Source: Ferrimicrobium sp. (GTDB lineage Bacteria > Actinomycetota > Acidimicrobiia > Acidimicrobiales > Acidimicrobiaceae). Taken from it: a stretch of DNA of 52,548 nucleotides. Made by a program: the position numbers and the translations under genes. Positions 43,769 through 52,548 of the stretch are shown here, in pieces; the stretch's first letter is position 1; each line of letters opens with the position of its first letter. The notes beneath the pieces are model-generated. The model was not told where the DNA came from and did no database searches. It worked only from the letters and a program-made list of their open reading frames with translations. The stretch lies in contig NZ_DAHVNP010000007.1 of the NCBI RefSeq assembly GCF_027319265.1, positions 1 to 52,548 of the forward strand. The letters run 5' to 3'.

Positions 43769-44941
43769 TTACTGGACGGCATTGGTGGCGATAGGCACCA
43801 AGAGGCGCACCAGGGTTCCCTCACCAAGCGTAGAGAAGAGCTCGAGGCGCCCTCCGATGATCCGAGCCCGCTCTCGCATGCCACCGAGGCCAAAGCCGCC
43901 GACATGAGTCGTCGTGTCAAAGCCGTCCCCACGATCCCGCACGACGACCACCAGGTCGCCAGCGATTGAGGCGAGCCGGAGCTCGCAGGTGGTTACCCCT
44001 GAGTGTTTCCAGGCGTTGTTGATCGCCTCTTGCATAATGCGTAGCACGGCGAGCGCACGTTCGGGGCCAAGGGTAAGGGCGGTGTCGTCGGTTCGATCCT
44101 CGATCACGACGGCGAAGTCGGGATAGGAGTTGGCAAGCGTCTCGATCGCCTCGGCGAATCCAAATTCGTCGAGTGCCTGACGTGGCGTGTCCTGGATCAG
44201 CCGTCGCATTGCCTGGGTGCTCGCTTTGAGCAGATCAGAGGCGACACAGACATCGCGTGCCTCATGTTCATCAAGACCAGGTGAGGCCTTTACCGCCTCA
44301 AGGCGATAGTAGGCGGCGTGAACCTGTTGGAGGACCCCGTCGTGGAGCTCGAGCTGGAGGCGGCGACGTTCCGCCTCCTGGGCTTCGATGAGCTGTTGGG
44401 CAAAGCCCTCTAAGGCGCGCTCGTGGGCTCCGAGCTTTGCCACAAGGAGTGTGTGTTCGAATGCGCCGGCGAGAAAACTCGCGACGGTGGTGAGTACCTG
44501 TTGTTGATGGAGAAGATCGACGTCCTCGTGCTGCCAGTGGACGTTCAGAACCCCGACAACATTCCCACTTGCGTGGATCATTGGCACCGAGATCAGTATC
44601 CGGAAGAGCTCTCCTTGGAGCTCGGGGAGGTAGCGGTAGCGGTGATCGGTCCACTTATCGGGAACGACCGCGACTTGGCCGGTTTGGGCCACCCAGCCAG
44701 CGATGCCATCCCCGAGCCCGAGCCATACTTGGTGACGGTAAGAGTCAAAGGGTGGAGTAGCACCGACGAGTTCAAGACGCATGAGCTCGGGGTCCACGAG
44801 GTGCACAAAGCAGACGCTTGCACCGACCGCATCGACCACGAGTGCTGCTGTCTTCGCAGCCAGTTGATCGAGTTCGAGGGTCTCCGCAAGCACCTGGGCA
44901 AGTTCTCGATATAGCGTGAGTTCTTCGGGTTCAGTATTCAT
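43769..44941 (-). CDS. GAF-domain NarL-type sensor histidine kinase
   Basis: The protein is about 390 residues from ATG 44941 (GTG 44950 possible). Residues about 15-165 are a GAF domain (ASVCFVHLVDPELMRLELVGA, then GIAGWVAQTGQVAVVPD). Residues 185-265 are HisKA_3 with phospho-accepting H200 in EAERRRLQLELHDGVLQQVHAAYY. Residues 290-385 are the HATPase domain with N-box EAINNAWKHS and G-boxes DRGDGFD and GGFGLGGMRERARIIGG. There is no membrane segment, so it is a cytoplasmic sensor. Its response-regulator gene lies just upstream, and both sit inside the Calvin cluster, suggesting redox or carbon sensing. The ligand is unknown. Confidence 0.93.
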   Translation of the reverse strand: MNTEPEELTLYRELAQVLAETLELDQLAAKTAALVVDAVGASVCFVHLVDPELMRLELVGATPPFDSYRHQVWLGLGDGIAGWVAQTGQVAVVPDKWTDHRYRYLPELQGELFRILISVPMIHASGNVVGVLNVHWQHEDVDLLHQQQVLTTVASFLAGAFEHTLLVAKLGAHERALEGFAQQLIEAQEAERRRLQLELHDGVLQQVHAAYYRLEAVKASPGLDEHEARDVCVASDLLKASTQAMRRLIQDTPRQALDEFGFAEAIETLANSYPDFAVVIEDRTDDTALTLGPERALAVLRIMQEAINNAWKHSGVTTCELRLASIAGDLVVVVRDRGDGFDTTTHVGGFGLGGMRERARIIGGRLELFSTLGEGTLVRLLVPIATNAVQ

Positions 44942-44992
44942 CGGTGGCACGAGCTTCGTTGGTAGGACAAAGGATCTTGGCGGTATCGGTAT

Positions 44993-45649
44993 TCATCGGA
45001 ACGTCACGTCCCGCAGAGCCACGGCAACCGCCTCGGCTCTTGACTTGACCTTCAATTTACGATAGATCGAGGAGAGGTGACTCTTGACCGTCTCCTCCCC
45101 GAGGAAGAGACTCTGAGCGATCGATTTTGTTGACATCCCCTTGACGATGAGTTCGAGAATTTCACTCTCTCGATGGGTGAGCCCAAGATGCGCCCCTGGC
45201 CAGAACTCGCCGAGCTGAAGACGAGCGGCGAGGAGTGCCACCCTACCGGCGATGGAGGGATCGATCGTGACCTCGCCATCGACGACTCTTCGTAGGAGTC
45301 CCACAAGTTCAGCTCCGGTGGCCTGCTTGAGTAGGTATCCCCTCGCGCCAGCCCGAAGAGCTCGAAAGAGATAGGCCTCGTCGTCGTAGGCGGTGTAGAA
45401 GACGACTGGAACCTCGATTGCTCGCGCGGTGATCTGGTCGAGGAGTTCAAATCCAGAGCTCGTCTTCAGTCGTGCGTCGGTGAGGACTATGTCGGGTAGC
45501 GGTGGGGTGGCGAGTAGTTCGAGCGCGTCTTCAACGGTCTTTACGGCGGAGACGACCTCCACCTCGTCGACGTGCGTGCGCAACATCGCACGGACTCCGT
45601 CGATGATCACCTCATGGTCATCGACCAGCATCAATTGAATCGTCTTCAC
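44993..45649 (-). CDS. NarL/FixJ-type response regulator
   Basis: The 218-residue protein has a receiver (1-125) with acidic D10-D11, phospho-acceptor D58 in DIVLTDARL and the conserved Lys in ARGYLLKQATGAELV. Residues about 150-215 are a LuxR-type DNA-binding domain (LTHRESEILELIVKGMSTKSIAQSLFLGEETVKSHLSSIYRKLKVKSRAEAVAVAL). The start is GTG 45649, with AGAGGAG upstream. It precedes the GAF kinase gene by 51 bp on the same strand, forming a cognate pair. Their location between fba and the transketolase-GlpX gene suggests they may control CO2-fixation genes. Confidence 0.94.
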   Translation of the reverse strand: MKTIQLMLVDDHEVIIDGVRAMLRTHVDEVEVVSAVKTVEDALELLATPPLPDIVLTDARLKTSSGFELLDQITARAIEVPVVFYTAYDDEAYLFRALRAGARGYLLKQATGAELVGLLRRVVDGEVTIDPSIAGRVALLAARLQLGEFWPGAHLGLTHRESEILELIVKGMSTKSIAQSLFLGEETVKSHLSSIYRKLKVKSRAEAVAVALRDVTFR

Positions 45650-46058
45650 CAGGGATGCGCTCCTCTGGCAAGTGATGGGAGTCGATGTGACATGCGGCGC
45701 TGTCTCTCGTTTGTCGGCGTGAGCGCCCGATCATCCTTGTGCTCATCTGCGAGTGAGTGTAACTGAATAGTGAGGTGATGCTGCCCGCAAGCCTTTCTGG
45801 GGTGGAGGTGTCCCTCGTCTGTTGGTTGGATGGCTCCAGTCGTGTTCGTCATGGCGCTACTCCCCACTCTGTGTGACGCTGGCCAAAGCTTACTCGTCAG
45901 CTTCGATCGATCGACGCGGGTGTGCTCGGTCTCGGAGCACGAGTCCCCCTTCAATCGGAAGTTACTATGCAGCATCAGCGCGAGACGCTGATCAGGTTGG
46001 AACACCAGCACGAGATGCTGATAAGCATCCAACGCGAGTTATGTTACCGGGTTCAACG
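45650..46058. other. 409-bp spacer between fba and the response regulator
   Basis: No gene is seen. The region downstream of the aldolase gene contains two stem-loops with an identical CGAGA loop at 45974-46022, annotated separately, and one GATGCT/AGCATC hairpin at about 46013-46028. Confidence 0.5.
45974..46022. repeat. Two hairpins with identical CGAGA loops, 30 bp apart
   Basis: ATCAGCG-CGAGA-CGCTGAT (45974-45992) and CAGCA-CGAGA-TGCTG (46006-46020) are both perfect inverted repeats with the same loop; the compensating G/C to A/T change keeps pairing. Seen as direct repeats the 17-mers (45976-45992 and 46006-46022) differ at two positions that covary. They lie in the 3' flank of the aldolase gene or in the leader of the two-component operon. 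Confidence 0.6.
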
Positions 46059-47060
46059 TCAGACATTCACCAGGTGTCGGGGCCGCAGAACGGAGGCGGT
46101 GGTGGTAACACGGTCCATCAGACTTGCCTGGGTGCGTTGGCGATCCTGCCCAGAACTCGCCCAGACCTTCATTGGCGTATCTTGGAGAGCGCGTCCAAAG
46201 GAGAAGGTGATTGGCCATGGTAGTGCCTCGATCTCGTTCATGGCAGCCAGATTTGCTGTTGCCATGTCATCGGACTGCCCACCGGAGAGGAGCGCAATCC
46301 CCGCAACGGAGGCCGGCACGACGTCACGATAGCACTCGACTGAGGCCTCCCCGATCTCCCTGGCACTTACCGTTGGACCGGTGTTGCCTGGGGTGACCAT
46401 CGATGGTTTGAGCACCATGCCCGGGAGTAGCACCTCAAAGGAACGGAGCTGGTCAAAGACGGCCGAGAGTACCGTTCCGGCAACTCGTCGGGTGGTCGCG
46501 AGGTCATGATCACCCTCCATGAGGATCTCGGGTTCGACGATTGGGACGATGCCTGACTCTTGACAGAGTTTGGCGTAGCGAGCCAGGGCGTGTGCATTGG
46601 CCCGGATGCAGATCGCGCTTGGCTTCGCCTGGTCGATTTGGAGTACCGCACGCCATTTGGCAAAACGAGCCCCTCTCGCATAGTAGTCGGCGAGACGAGG
46701 GCCGAGGTTGTCTAGTCCCTCAGTCACCAGTTCTCCATCGCTTCCCGCCAGTGGCTTTGCGCCGGTATCAACCTTAATCCCTGGAAGCATGCCGTGCTCA
46801 ACCAAGAAGTCGGGAAAGGAGAGGCCGTTGGCCGTTGTCTGATGGAAGGTTTCATCGTAGAGAATGACACCGGAGACGTATTCTCCGAGCCCAGGCGAGC
46901 TAAAAAGGGTTTCACGCCAGTCTCGGCGAGTTGACTCGGTTGATTCAAGCCCGTGAGCGACAAAGCGTTTGGTGAGGGTGGGGCTACTCTCGTCGGCGGC
47001 GAGGATCCCCTTCGGGTACGCTACCATGGCCCCAGCGTGTTCGATCAGTTCCCTTGACAT
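46059..47060 (-). CDS. fba: Class I fructose-bisphosphate aldolase
   Basis: The 333-residue protein is a eukaryotic-type class I aldolase. KGILAADESSPTLTKRF at 17-33 is the N-terminal signature, K135 in FAKWRAVL and E177/E179 in VEPEILMEGDHDL are catalytic, and Schiff-base lysine K218 is in LLPGMVLKPSMV. SGGQSDDMATANL near 266 binds phosphate. It needs no metal. In the Calvin cycle it makes fructose-1,6-bisphosphate and, in many aldolases, sedoheptulose-1,7-bisphosphate, the substrates of the neighbouring GlpX domain. The gene follows cbbR on the same strand with a 24-bp gap. Most actinobacteria use class II aldolase, so this is a notable choice. Confidence 0.94.
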   Translation of the reverse strand: MSRELIEHAGAMVAYPKGILAADESSPTLTKRFVAHGLESTESTRRDWRETLFSSPGLGEYVSGVILYDETFHQTTANGLSFPDFLVEHGMLPGIKVDTGAKPLAGSDGELVTEGLDNLGPRLADYYARGARFAKWRAVLQIDQAKPSAICIRANAHALARYAKLCQESGIVPIVEPEILMEGDHDLATTRRVAGTVLSAVFDQLRSFEVLLPGMVLKPSMVTPGNTGPTVSAREIGEASVECYRDVVPASVAGIALLSGGQSDDMATANLAAMNEIEALPWPITFSFGRALQDTPMKVWASSGQDRQRTQASLMDRVTTTASVLRPRHLVNV

Positions 47061-47084
47061 CGGTCCTCCCCACGTGTGTTGGTC

Positions 47085-48041
47085 TCAACCTAGGCGCTGC
47101 GATCCGTGAACCTTCTCACCCAAAGCGTGGGGTGCCGGGGTGAACTCCACCTCACCCATGGACCCTAGATAGTTGGCAAAATGCTCGATACTGCCAACAA
47201 GCGCCTCGCCAGTACGGACGGCAAGACACCAGGTTCGACGTTGAGGAAAGGGCTCTACGGTCAAAGAGACGAGTTCGCCAGCGGCTAACTCCTTGGCCAC
47301 TGACTCAGTTGAGATCACGGCAATGCCAAGACCGAGCTCCACGAGCCGCTTCATGGCAAGGTTCGATCCAACCGAGAGAGTCGCTGGGCTGATCGCGAGT
47401 TCACCCAGGAGTTCTTCGGCTGAGGCGCGTGTCCCTGAACCTGGCTCACGAACGAGCCAGGTGTGCTCCCCGATCTGTTGGGCGGTGGGTGAGAGTGAAC
47501 CGCCGAACCATTCGGTGGCTCGTCGTTCATTGGCGATCAGGGCAAGTTCATGGGCTCGGGTGGCGATGACACGCACGAATTCACTCTGGGTTGGCCTCCC
47601 TGAGATGACCAGATCGACTCGATGGTCGTTGAGGAGTTCGAAGAGACTCGTCTTGTTGGCGACCTCGAGGTTGATGGTCGCGTGTGGCACCAACTCGAGG
47701 TAACCCTGGAGCCACCGTGGGAGGAGCTCCTCTCCAACGGTGGCAACGGCCCCGATCCTCAGCGTTGGTGCATCGGGACGGCTGGCTTCTCGGCTGCGCA
47801 CTATCGCCTCCTCCATGGCACCGAGGAGGGTTGCGGCATACCCGGCGAGGACGCTGCCTGCCGGGGTGAGGGTGAGTCCGCGTCCAACGCGCTGGGTCAG
47901 GTCTGTGCCCACCTCGCGCGATAGAGCCGCCAAGGTCGAGGAGACGGCGGCCGAACTGACGAAGAGCCGTCGGCTCGCTCCAATGACGGATCCGGTGTCG
48001 GCCACCGCCAGCAGGGTTTTGAGTTGTGTATTGGTCATCAT
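47085..48041 (-). CDS. cbbR: LysR-family regulator CbbR of the RubisCO operon
   Basis: The 318-residue LysR regulator has an N-terminal winged helix (TQLKTLLAVADTGSVIGASRRLFVSSAAVSSTLAALSREVG at 4-44) followed by the linker helix and a two-lobed effector-binding domain from about residue 92. The CbbR assignment rests on divergent orientation from cbbL with 122 bp between, where an LTTR palindrome is present, and on similarity to CbbR-like proteins in the effector domain (LRIGAVATVGEELLPRWLQGY). It probably activates cbbLSX in response to NADPH or Calvin-cycle metabolites. It is followed by fba. Two ATGs (48041 and 48038) are equivalent starts. Confidence 0.9.
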   Translation of the reverse strand: MMTNTQLKTLLAVADTGSVIGASRRLFVSSAAVSSTLAALSREVGTDLTQRVGRGLTLTPAGSVLAGYAATLLGAMEEAIVRSREASRPDAPTLRIGAVATVGEELLPRWLQGYLELVPHATINLEVANKTSLFELLNDHRVDLVISGRPTQSEFVRVIATRAHELALIANERRATEWFGGSLSPTAQQIGEHTWLVREPGSGTRASAEELLGELAISPATLSVGSNLAMKRLVELGLGIAVISTESVAKELAAGELVSLTVEPFPQRRTWCLAVRTGEALVGSIEHFANYLGSMGEVEFTPAPHALGEKVHGSQRLG

Positions 48042-48048
48042 GATGATA

Positions 48049-48072
48049 ATAGTTAATGTTTAGGTTAACTAT
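48049..48072 (+). promoter_or_regulatory. CbbR-type palindrome in the cbbR/cbbL spacer
   Basis: ATAGTTAA (48049-48056) and TTAACTAT (48065-48072) form a perfect 8-bp inverted repeat with an 8-nt spacer. It fits the LysR T-N11-A and TNA-N7/8-TNA layout, near the cbbR start and about 90 bp before cbbL. AACTATC recurs at 48100-48106, 33 bp from the copy at 48067, as expected for an activation half-site. Confidence 0.7.
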
Positions 48073-48151
48073 CTGCGGTTTATTCCAAGGTATTGAATGA
48101 ACTATCGTTTGGACGTTATCGCTACTGTGATCCCATGTCCACGGATCGTGA

Positions 48152-49612
<1,461 letters not shown>

Positions 49613-49633
49613 CACCAGAAAGAGGAGACTTTC

Positions 49634-50050
49634 ATGCATCTCACCCAGGGCCAATTTTCATTTCTGCCACCACTGACCGACGAGCAGATCTCCGCCCAGA
49701 TTCGTTGGGCTCTCGATCACGATTGGGCGCTCGGCATCGAGTTCACCGATGACCCACATCCGCGCAATACCTACTGGGATATGTGGGGCATGCCGATGTT
49801 TGACCTGCGCGATCCGGCGGCCATTCTCTATGAGATCAACGAGTGTCGTCGGGCGTATCCGAACCGCTATATTCGGGTGACTGCCTTTGATTCAACGAGA
49901 GGGTGGGAGGCGCCCCGGATGTCCTATCTGGTCAATCGACCGGAGGAAGAGCCTGGGTTCGGGCTTGTTCGCCAGGAGGGCGAGGGTCGCCACATCACCT
50001 ACACCACGCATAGCTATGCCACGGAGCAGCCGCCCGGGGAACGCTATTGA
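49634..50050 (+). CDS. cbbS: RubisCO small subunit, red-type
   Basis: The 138-residue protein starts at ATG 49634, 21 bp after cbbL, with an AGAGGAG site. The N-terminus [37 protein letters not shown] and [40 protein letters not shown] are the conserved core. The C-terminal tail of about 35 residues ([26 protein letters not shown]) is the beta-hairpin extension typical of red-type small subunits. It assembles with CbbL into the L8S8 holoenzyme in the cytoplasm. Confidence 0.97.
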   Translation: MHLTQGQFSFLPPLTDEQISAQIRWALDHDWALGIEFTDDPHPRNTYWDMWGMPMFDLRDPAAILYEINECRRAYPNRYIRVTAFDSTRGWEAPRMSYLVNRPEEEPGFGLVRQEGEGRHITYTTHSYATEQPPGERY

Positions 50051-50122
50051 ACAGCAATGGCTCCATGAGGTGCCTAACGCAGCTGGTCACGCATCATGGG
50101 TGACCAGGAGGGGGGCGGGGCC

Positions 50123-51022
50123 ATGTCCGATGGTGTAGATCTTGGAGCCCTGTTTCTCGAGACGAAGATCCAGGAGACGCTCGACGAACTCGATGCGGAG
50201 CTTGTCGGTCTTCGACCGGTCAAGACCCGTATTCGTGAGATCGCTGCGCTGCTCCTTGTCGATCGTGCGCGAGCGCAGCTTGATCTCGCGGGGGGTAATC
50301 CCAGTCTGCACATGAGTTTCACCGGTAACCCAGGCACTGGAAAAACAACGGTGGCGATGCGCATGGCTGAACTGTTGGCCAAACTTGGCTACGTTCGCCA
50401 AGGCCAGCTTGTGGCGGTCACCCGCGATGACCTGGTTGGCCAATATATCGGACACACTGCTCCAAAGACCAAGGAGGTCCTCAAACGAGCTATGGGGGGT
50501 GTGCTCTTCATCGATGAGGCGTACTACCTATTCAAGCCCGAGAACGAGCGAGATTATGGCGCCGAGTCGATTGAGATACTCCTGCAGGTGATGGAGAACC
50601 AGCGTAACGATCTCGTGGTGATCTTGGCGGGGTACAAGGACCGCATGGATACCTTCTTTAGCTCGAACCCTGGGATGTCGTCACGGATCGCCCATCATAT
50701 CGATTTTCCTGATTACTCCCTCGATGAGCTGGTCGCGATTGGCAAGCTTATGCTTGCAGCCCAGCAGTATCGGCTCTCCGACGAAGCCGAAGGAGTCTTT
50801 CGGCGATATCTTGAACTTCGGATGGCCCAGCCCAACTTTGCCAACGCAAGAAGTGTGCGCAATGCCCTCGATCGGACTCGTCTGCGCCAGGCCAACCGGC
50901 TCTTTGAACGACGCGGTGCGCTGGTTACTCGAGTGGATCTCATGACGATAGAGCCGCCTGACATCCTGGCAAGCCGTGTCTTTGACACAGACGCACAAGA
51001 GGATAGCCACCAAAAAGAGTGA
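50123..51022 (+). CDS. cbbX: CbbX, red-type RubisCO activase
   Basis: The AAA+ protein is 299 residues from ATG 50123, whose AGGAGG site lies within 50105-50120; an in-frame ATG at 50096 lacks a site. Walker A is GNPGTGKT at 68-75, Walker B LFIDEA at 128-133, and [16 protein letters not shown] (near 105-120) is the pore-loop region that engages the CbbL C-terminus. [17 protein letters not shown] near 190 is the sensor/arginine-finger area. It removes inhibitory sugar phosphates from RubisCO using ATP. It is third in the cbbLSX operon, 72 bp after cbbS. A strong hairpin follows. Confidence 0.97.
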   Translation: MSDGVDLGALFLETKIQETLDELDAELVGLRPVKTRIREIAALLLVDRARAQLDLAGGNPSLHMSFTGNPGTGKTTVAMRMAELLAKLGYVRQGQLVAVTRDDLVGQYIGHTAPKTKEVLKRAMGGVLFIDEAYYLFKPENERDYGAESIEILLQVMENQRNDLVVILAGYKDRMDTFFSSNPGMSSRIAHHIDFPDYSLDELVAIGKLMLAAQQYRLSDEAEGVFRRYLELRMAQPNFANARSVRNALDRTRLRQANRLFERRGALVTRVDLMTIEPPDILASRVFDTDAQEDSHQKE

Positions 51023-51030
51023 CTGATCTT

Positions 51031-51052
51031 CCATGCTCACTATAGAGCATGG
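51031..51052 (+). terminator. Perfect 8-bp hairpin after cbbX
   Basis: CCATGCTC (51031-51038) and GAGCATGG (51045-51052) form a perfect stem with a 6-nt ACTATA loop, 9 nt after the cbbX stop. It probably ends the cbbLSX transcript. The following sequence is not T-rich. Confidence 0.6.
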
Positions 51053-51187
51053 CCGCTGGTGTGCTTGTGGCCACACTTCGCGGGATCGCCGAAGCATGAC
51101 GGGGTAGTGGCTCCCGGTGATTCGCCCTTCTCTCATGTCAATACCGGAGCCCATGACACTGCTAGGTTCCGTGGTGATGGGGCGGAG

Positions 51188-52138
51188 TTATGGGTTCGAC
51201 GCGAGGGCCCTACGGCGTCGATTGGTCTCGAGGACGCTGATACCTGCGATGCCTAGCCCTAGAAGGCCCCCACCGACCACCATCTCCCAATTGCTACTGC
51301 GTGGTGATTGGGGTGGACCGGTGACGAGTCGTACGGGCGCTGGTGCCGAGTTGTGAGATGTAGAGACCGGCGCGGTGACCCGGGGAGTGGTCGATGAGTC
51401 GCGAGAGACCGGGACGCGGCTAGTCGTCGGGGCATGGCCAACTACCGGGAGCGTTGTCGGGGGTATCACGCCGAGCGGCGTAGTGGAGGGTCGGCGAGTA
51501 GGTGCTGGTGCGCTCTGGCTGGCGACGATCCGATAACTGATCGTCGCCGATTGGCCATTCCAAGCGTTGCCAAAACCCTCTCCGTTGGCTAACTCGACCG
51601 CAACGGGTATGGATACCCGCTGGTTTGGAGCGACGCCAGTCGCAATGGGCAGGGTGATACTTTTCAGTGATGACAAGGTGAGCGACGAGGACGGATCAAG
51701 ACTGTTGGACGCGTTGGGATCGAGATGGTAGGTGATCGTCCCCTTAGAGGTGGTCACCAAAAATTCGAGCTGACCGAGGTCGCTAAAGCGAGCAAGCGTA
51801 TCGGTGACGCCGGTGAATTGGAGATCGAAGTCTTCCGACGCAGTGCCGGTATTGGTCAGTGTGAAGGGAATCGTGTTGGTCGGTATGCCGGGAAGCAGGT
51901 TTGTTGCCCGCAGCGTCCCGTTGGTGAGACTGACACCGACCGATGAACTGACAAACGCGCTTGCCGGAGTCGCAAAGGCACCTTGGCCAGAGAGAGCAAA
52001 GGTCGCGACAGAGGCTGAGGCGCCAACGGCGATCACCGTCCAGCCCATACTCGTGAACCGCGGCCATACCCTTCTCTGTCTATGCGTGTAATCCAACGGT
52101 ATGCCCTTCGATGACGGATGCCTTCGATCGACGAGCAT
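51188..52138 (-). CDS. TasA-like secreted protein with C-terminal membrane anchor
   Basis: The frame of up to 316 residues opens at ATG 52138; TTG 52096 behind a GAAGGG site is a credible alternative start. A signal anchor lies near residues 30-52 (MGWTVIAVGASASVATFALSG). The beta-rich domain shares elements with the 37971-38684 protein: FTLTNTGTASEDFDLQFT, DLGQLEFLVTTSKGTITYHLD and FGNAWNGQSATISYRIV. A long Pro/Thr/Ser spacer (residues about 215-275) is followed by one helix (MVVGGGLLGLGIAGISVLE) and a basic tail, so it is fixed in the membrane. It could anchor or nucleate fibres of the smaller paralogue. The stop is 166 bp from cbbX. Confidence 0.8.
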   Translation of the reverse strand: MLVDRRHPSSKGIPLDYTHRQRRVWPRFTSMGWTVIAVGASASVATFALSGQGAFATPASAFVSSSVGVSLTNGTLRATNLLPGIPTNTIPFTLTNTGTASEDFDLQFTGVTDTLARFSDLGQLEFLVTTSKGTITYHLDPNASNSLDPSSSLTLSSLKSITLPIATGVAPNQRVSIPVAVELANGEGFGNAWNGQSATISYRIVASQSAPAPTRRPSTTPLGVIPPTTLPVVGHAPTTSRVPVSRDSSTTPRVTAPVSTSHNSAPAPVRLVTGPPQSPRSSNWEMVVGGGLLGLGIAGISVLETNRRRRALASNP

Positions 52139-52416
52139 CCAACTTAAAGTCTACGAAGCCCAGTACGGCGTGTAAACCCATCTCATGGATTCGGTTTGCT
52201 GATCGGAAACATTTAGCAGAATAGCTATTGCTGACGGTCTTGACAGTCCAGTGCGAATGCTTGGCCCTGTCTCGTATTGGGAAGACAAGCAAAGTCAAGA
52301 GGAAGGGTTGCCACTGCCAGCCCGTCATCGATCCTGGTAAGGAAAGCGCCACCGGCCCGGTCGAGAGCTGACATCCATGATGGGTTGTGAGAACGATGGG
52401 CTAACCCCAATACCGT
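52139..52416. other. 278-bp upstream region of the TasA-like gene
   Basis: No gene is seen between the TasA-like start and the transposase remnant. TTGACA occurs at about 52239 (plus strand), but no matching -10 was found downstream. Confidence 0.4.
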
Positions 52417-52548
52417 TCAGCTAAGCACCAGTACACAGATCTGCGATGGATGCTCGGGTTGAGGCCAGTGATGGTGATGAAGACGTTTGGCCGCCCACTC
52501 TAAGAACTTTGCGCTTGACTACCCGAGGGTTAGAACGCAATCGACGTG
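52417..52548 (-). pseudogene. Frameshifted transposase C-terminus (IS4-like), partial
   Basis: On the minus strand, the first frame entering from the window edge reads RRLRSNPRVVKRK, the hallmark of an IS4-type transposase C-terminus (NPRVVKRK). It then continues in another frame as KFLEWAAKRLHHHHWPQPEH and ends at TGA 52417. The shift is consistent with loss of about 10 nt between AAA and GTTC. The rest lies beyond the window. It is a decayed mobile element with no evident function. Confidence 0.7.

Overview
The window looks like a chromosomal segment from a free-living autotrophic actinobacterium, most plausibly an acidophilic iron- or sulfur-oxidising member of the Acidimicrobiia (Ferrimicrobium, Acidithrix or Acidimicrobium-like). 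This placement is an inference from the mid-50s G+C, the frequent GTG/TTG starts, the red-type RubisCO operon in an actinobacterial background (MMPL transporter, actinobacterial-style lipoprotein, cyclic-imide-type hyu genes) and the two-domain transketolase-GlpX enzyme. No rRNA or tRNA gene, CRISPR array or prophage was found.

Layout. 1-9.5 kb: a partial MFS transporter, a ClC anion channel, a two-gene ABC exporter, a small membrane protein, and an ArsR-type regulator/MFS efflux pair whose start codon lies inside a perfect 15-bp inverted repeat. 9.8-18.5 kb: housekeeping and accessory singletons, namely a lipoprotein, a YgjP-like metalloprotease, a nitrilase-family amidase, a PiT phosphate transporter with its DUF47 partner, a cupin, another MFS transporter and a threonine-dehydratase-like enzyme. 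18.6-27.2 kb: a catabolic island with an HMG-CoA-lyase-like enzyme divergent from a GntR regulator, then a class III CoA-transferase, ATP-dependent hydantoinase-type subunits A and B and an N-carbamoylsarcosine-amidase-like isochorismatase-fold hydrolase, with a convergent DapA-family aldolase. 27.2-30.4 kb: an MMPL exporter divergent from a TetR regulator.

30.6-35.1 kb: an electron-transfer module. It holds a small membrane protein, a membrane ferric-reductase-like flavohaem protein, a secreted or anchored FMN-binding protein and an ApbE flavin transferase, convergent with a DyP peroxidase and a DoxX protein. Together these suggest transfer of cytosolic reducing power through haem to an extracytoplasmic covalently bound flavin. 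36-38.7 kb: an orphan LuxR-type regulator with a receiver lacking the phospho-acceptor Asp, a SipW-type signal peptidase and a TasA/CalY-like secreted protein. A second TasA-like, membrane-anchored paralogue lies at 51.2-52.1 kb.

39.2-51 kb: a Calvin-Benson cluster with phosphoribulokinase, a natural transketolase-class II fructose/sedoheptulose-bisphosphatase fusion, a NarL-type two-component pair, class I fructose-bisphosphate aldolase, CbbR, and divergently cbbL-cbbS-cbbX (Form I red-type RubisCO and its activase). The genes cover CO2 fixation, RuBP formation, and the aldolase, phosphatase and transketolase steps of regeneration. PGK, GAPDH, TPI and the pentose-phosphate isomerase and epimerase must lie elsewhere. 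The window ends in a frameshifted transposase remnant. Several intergenic regions are long (300-900 bp), and some contain short repeats or apparent insertion-sequence debris.
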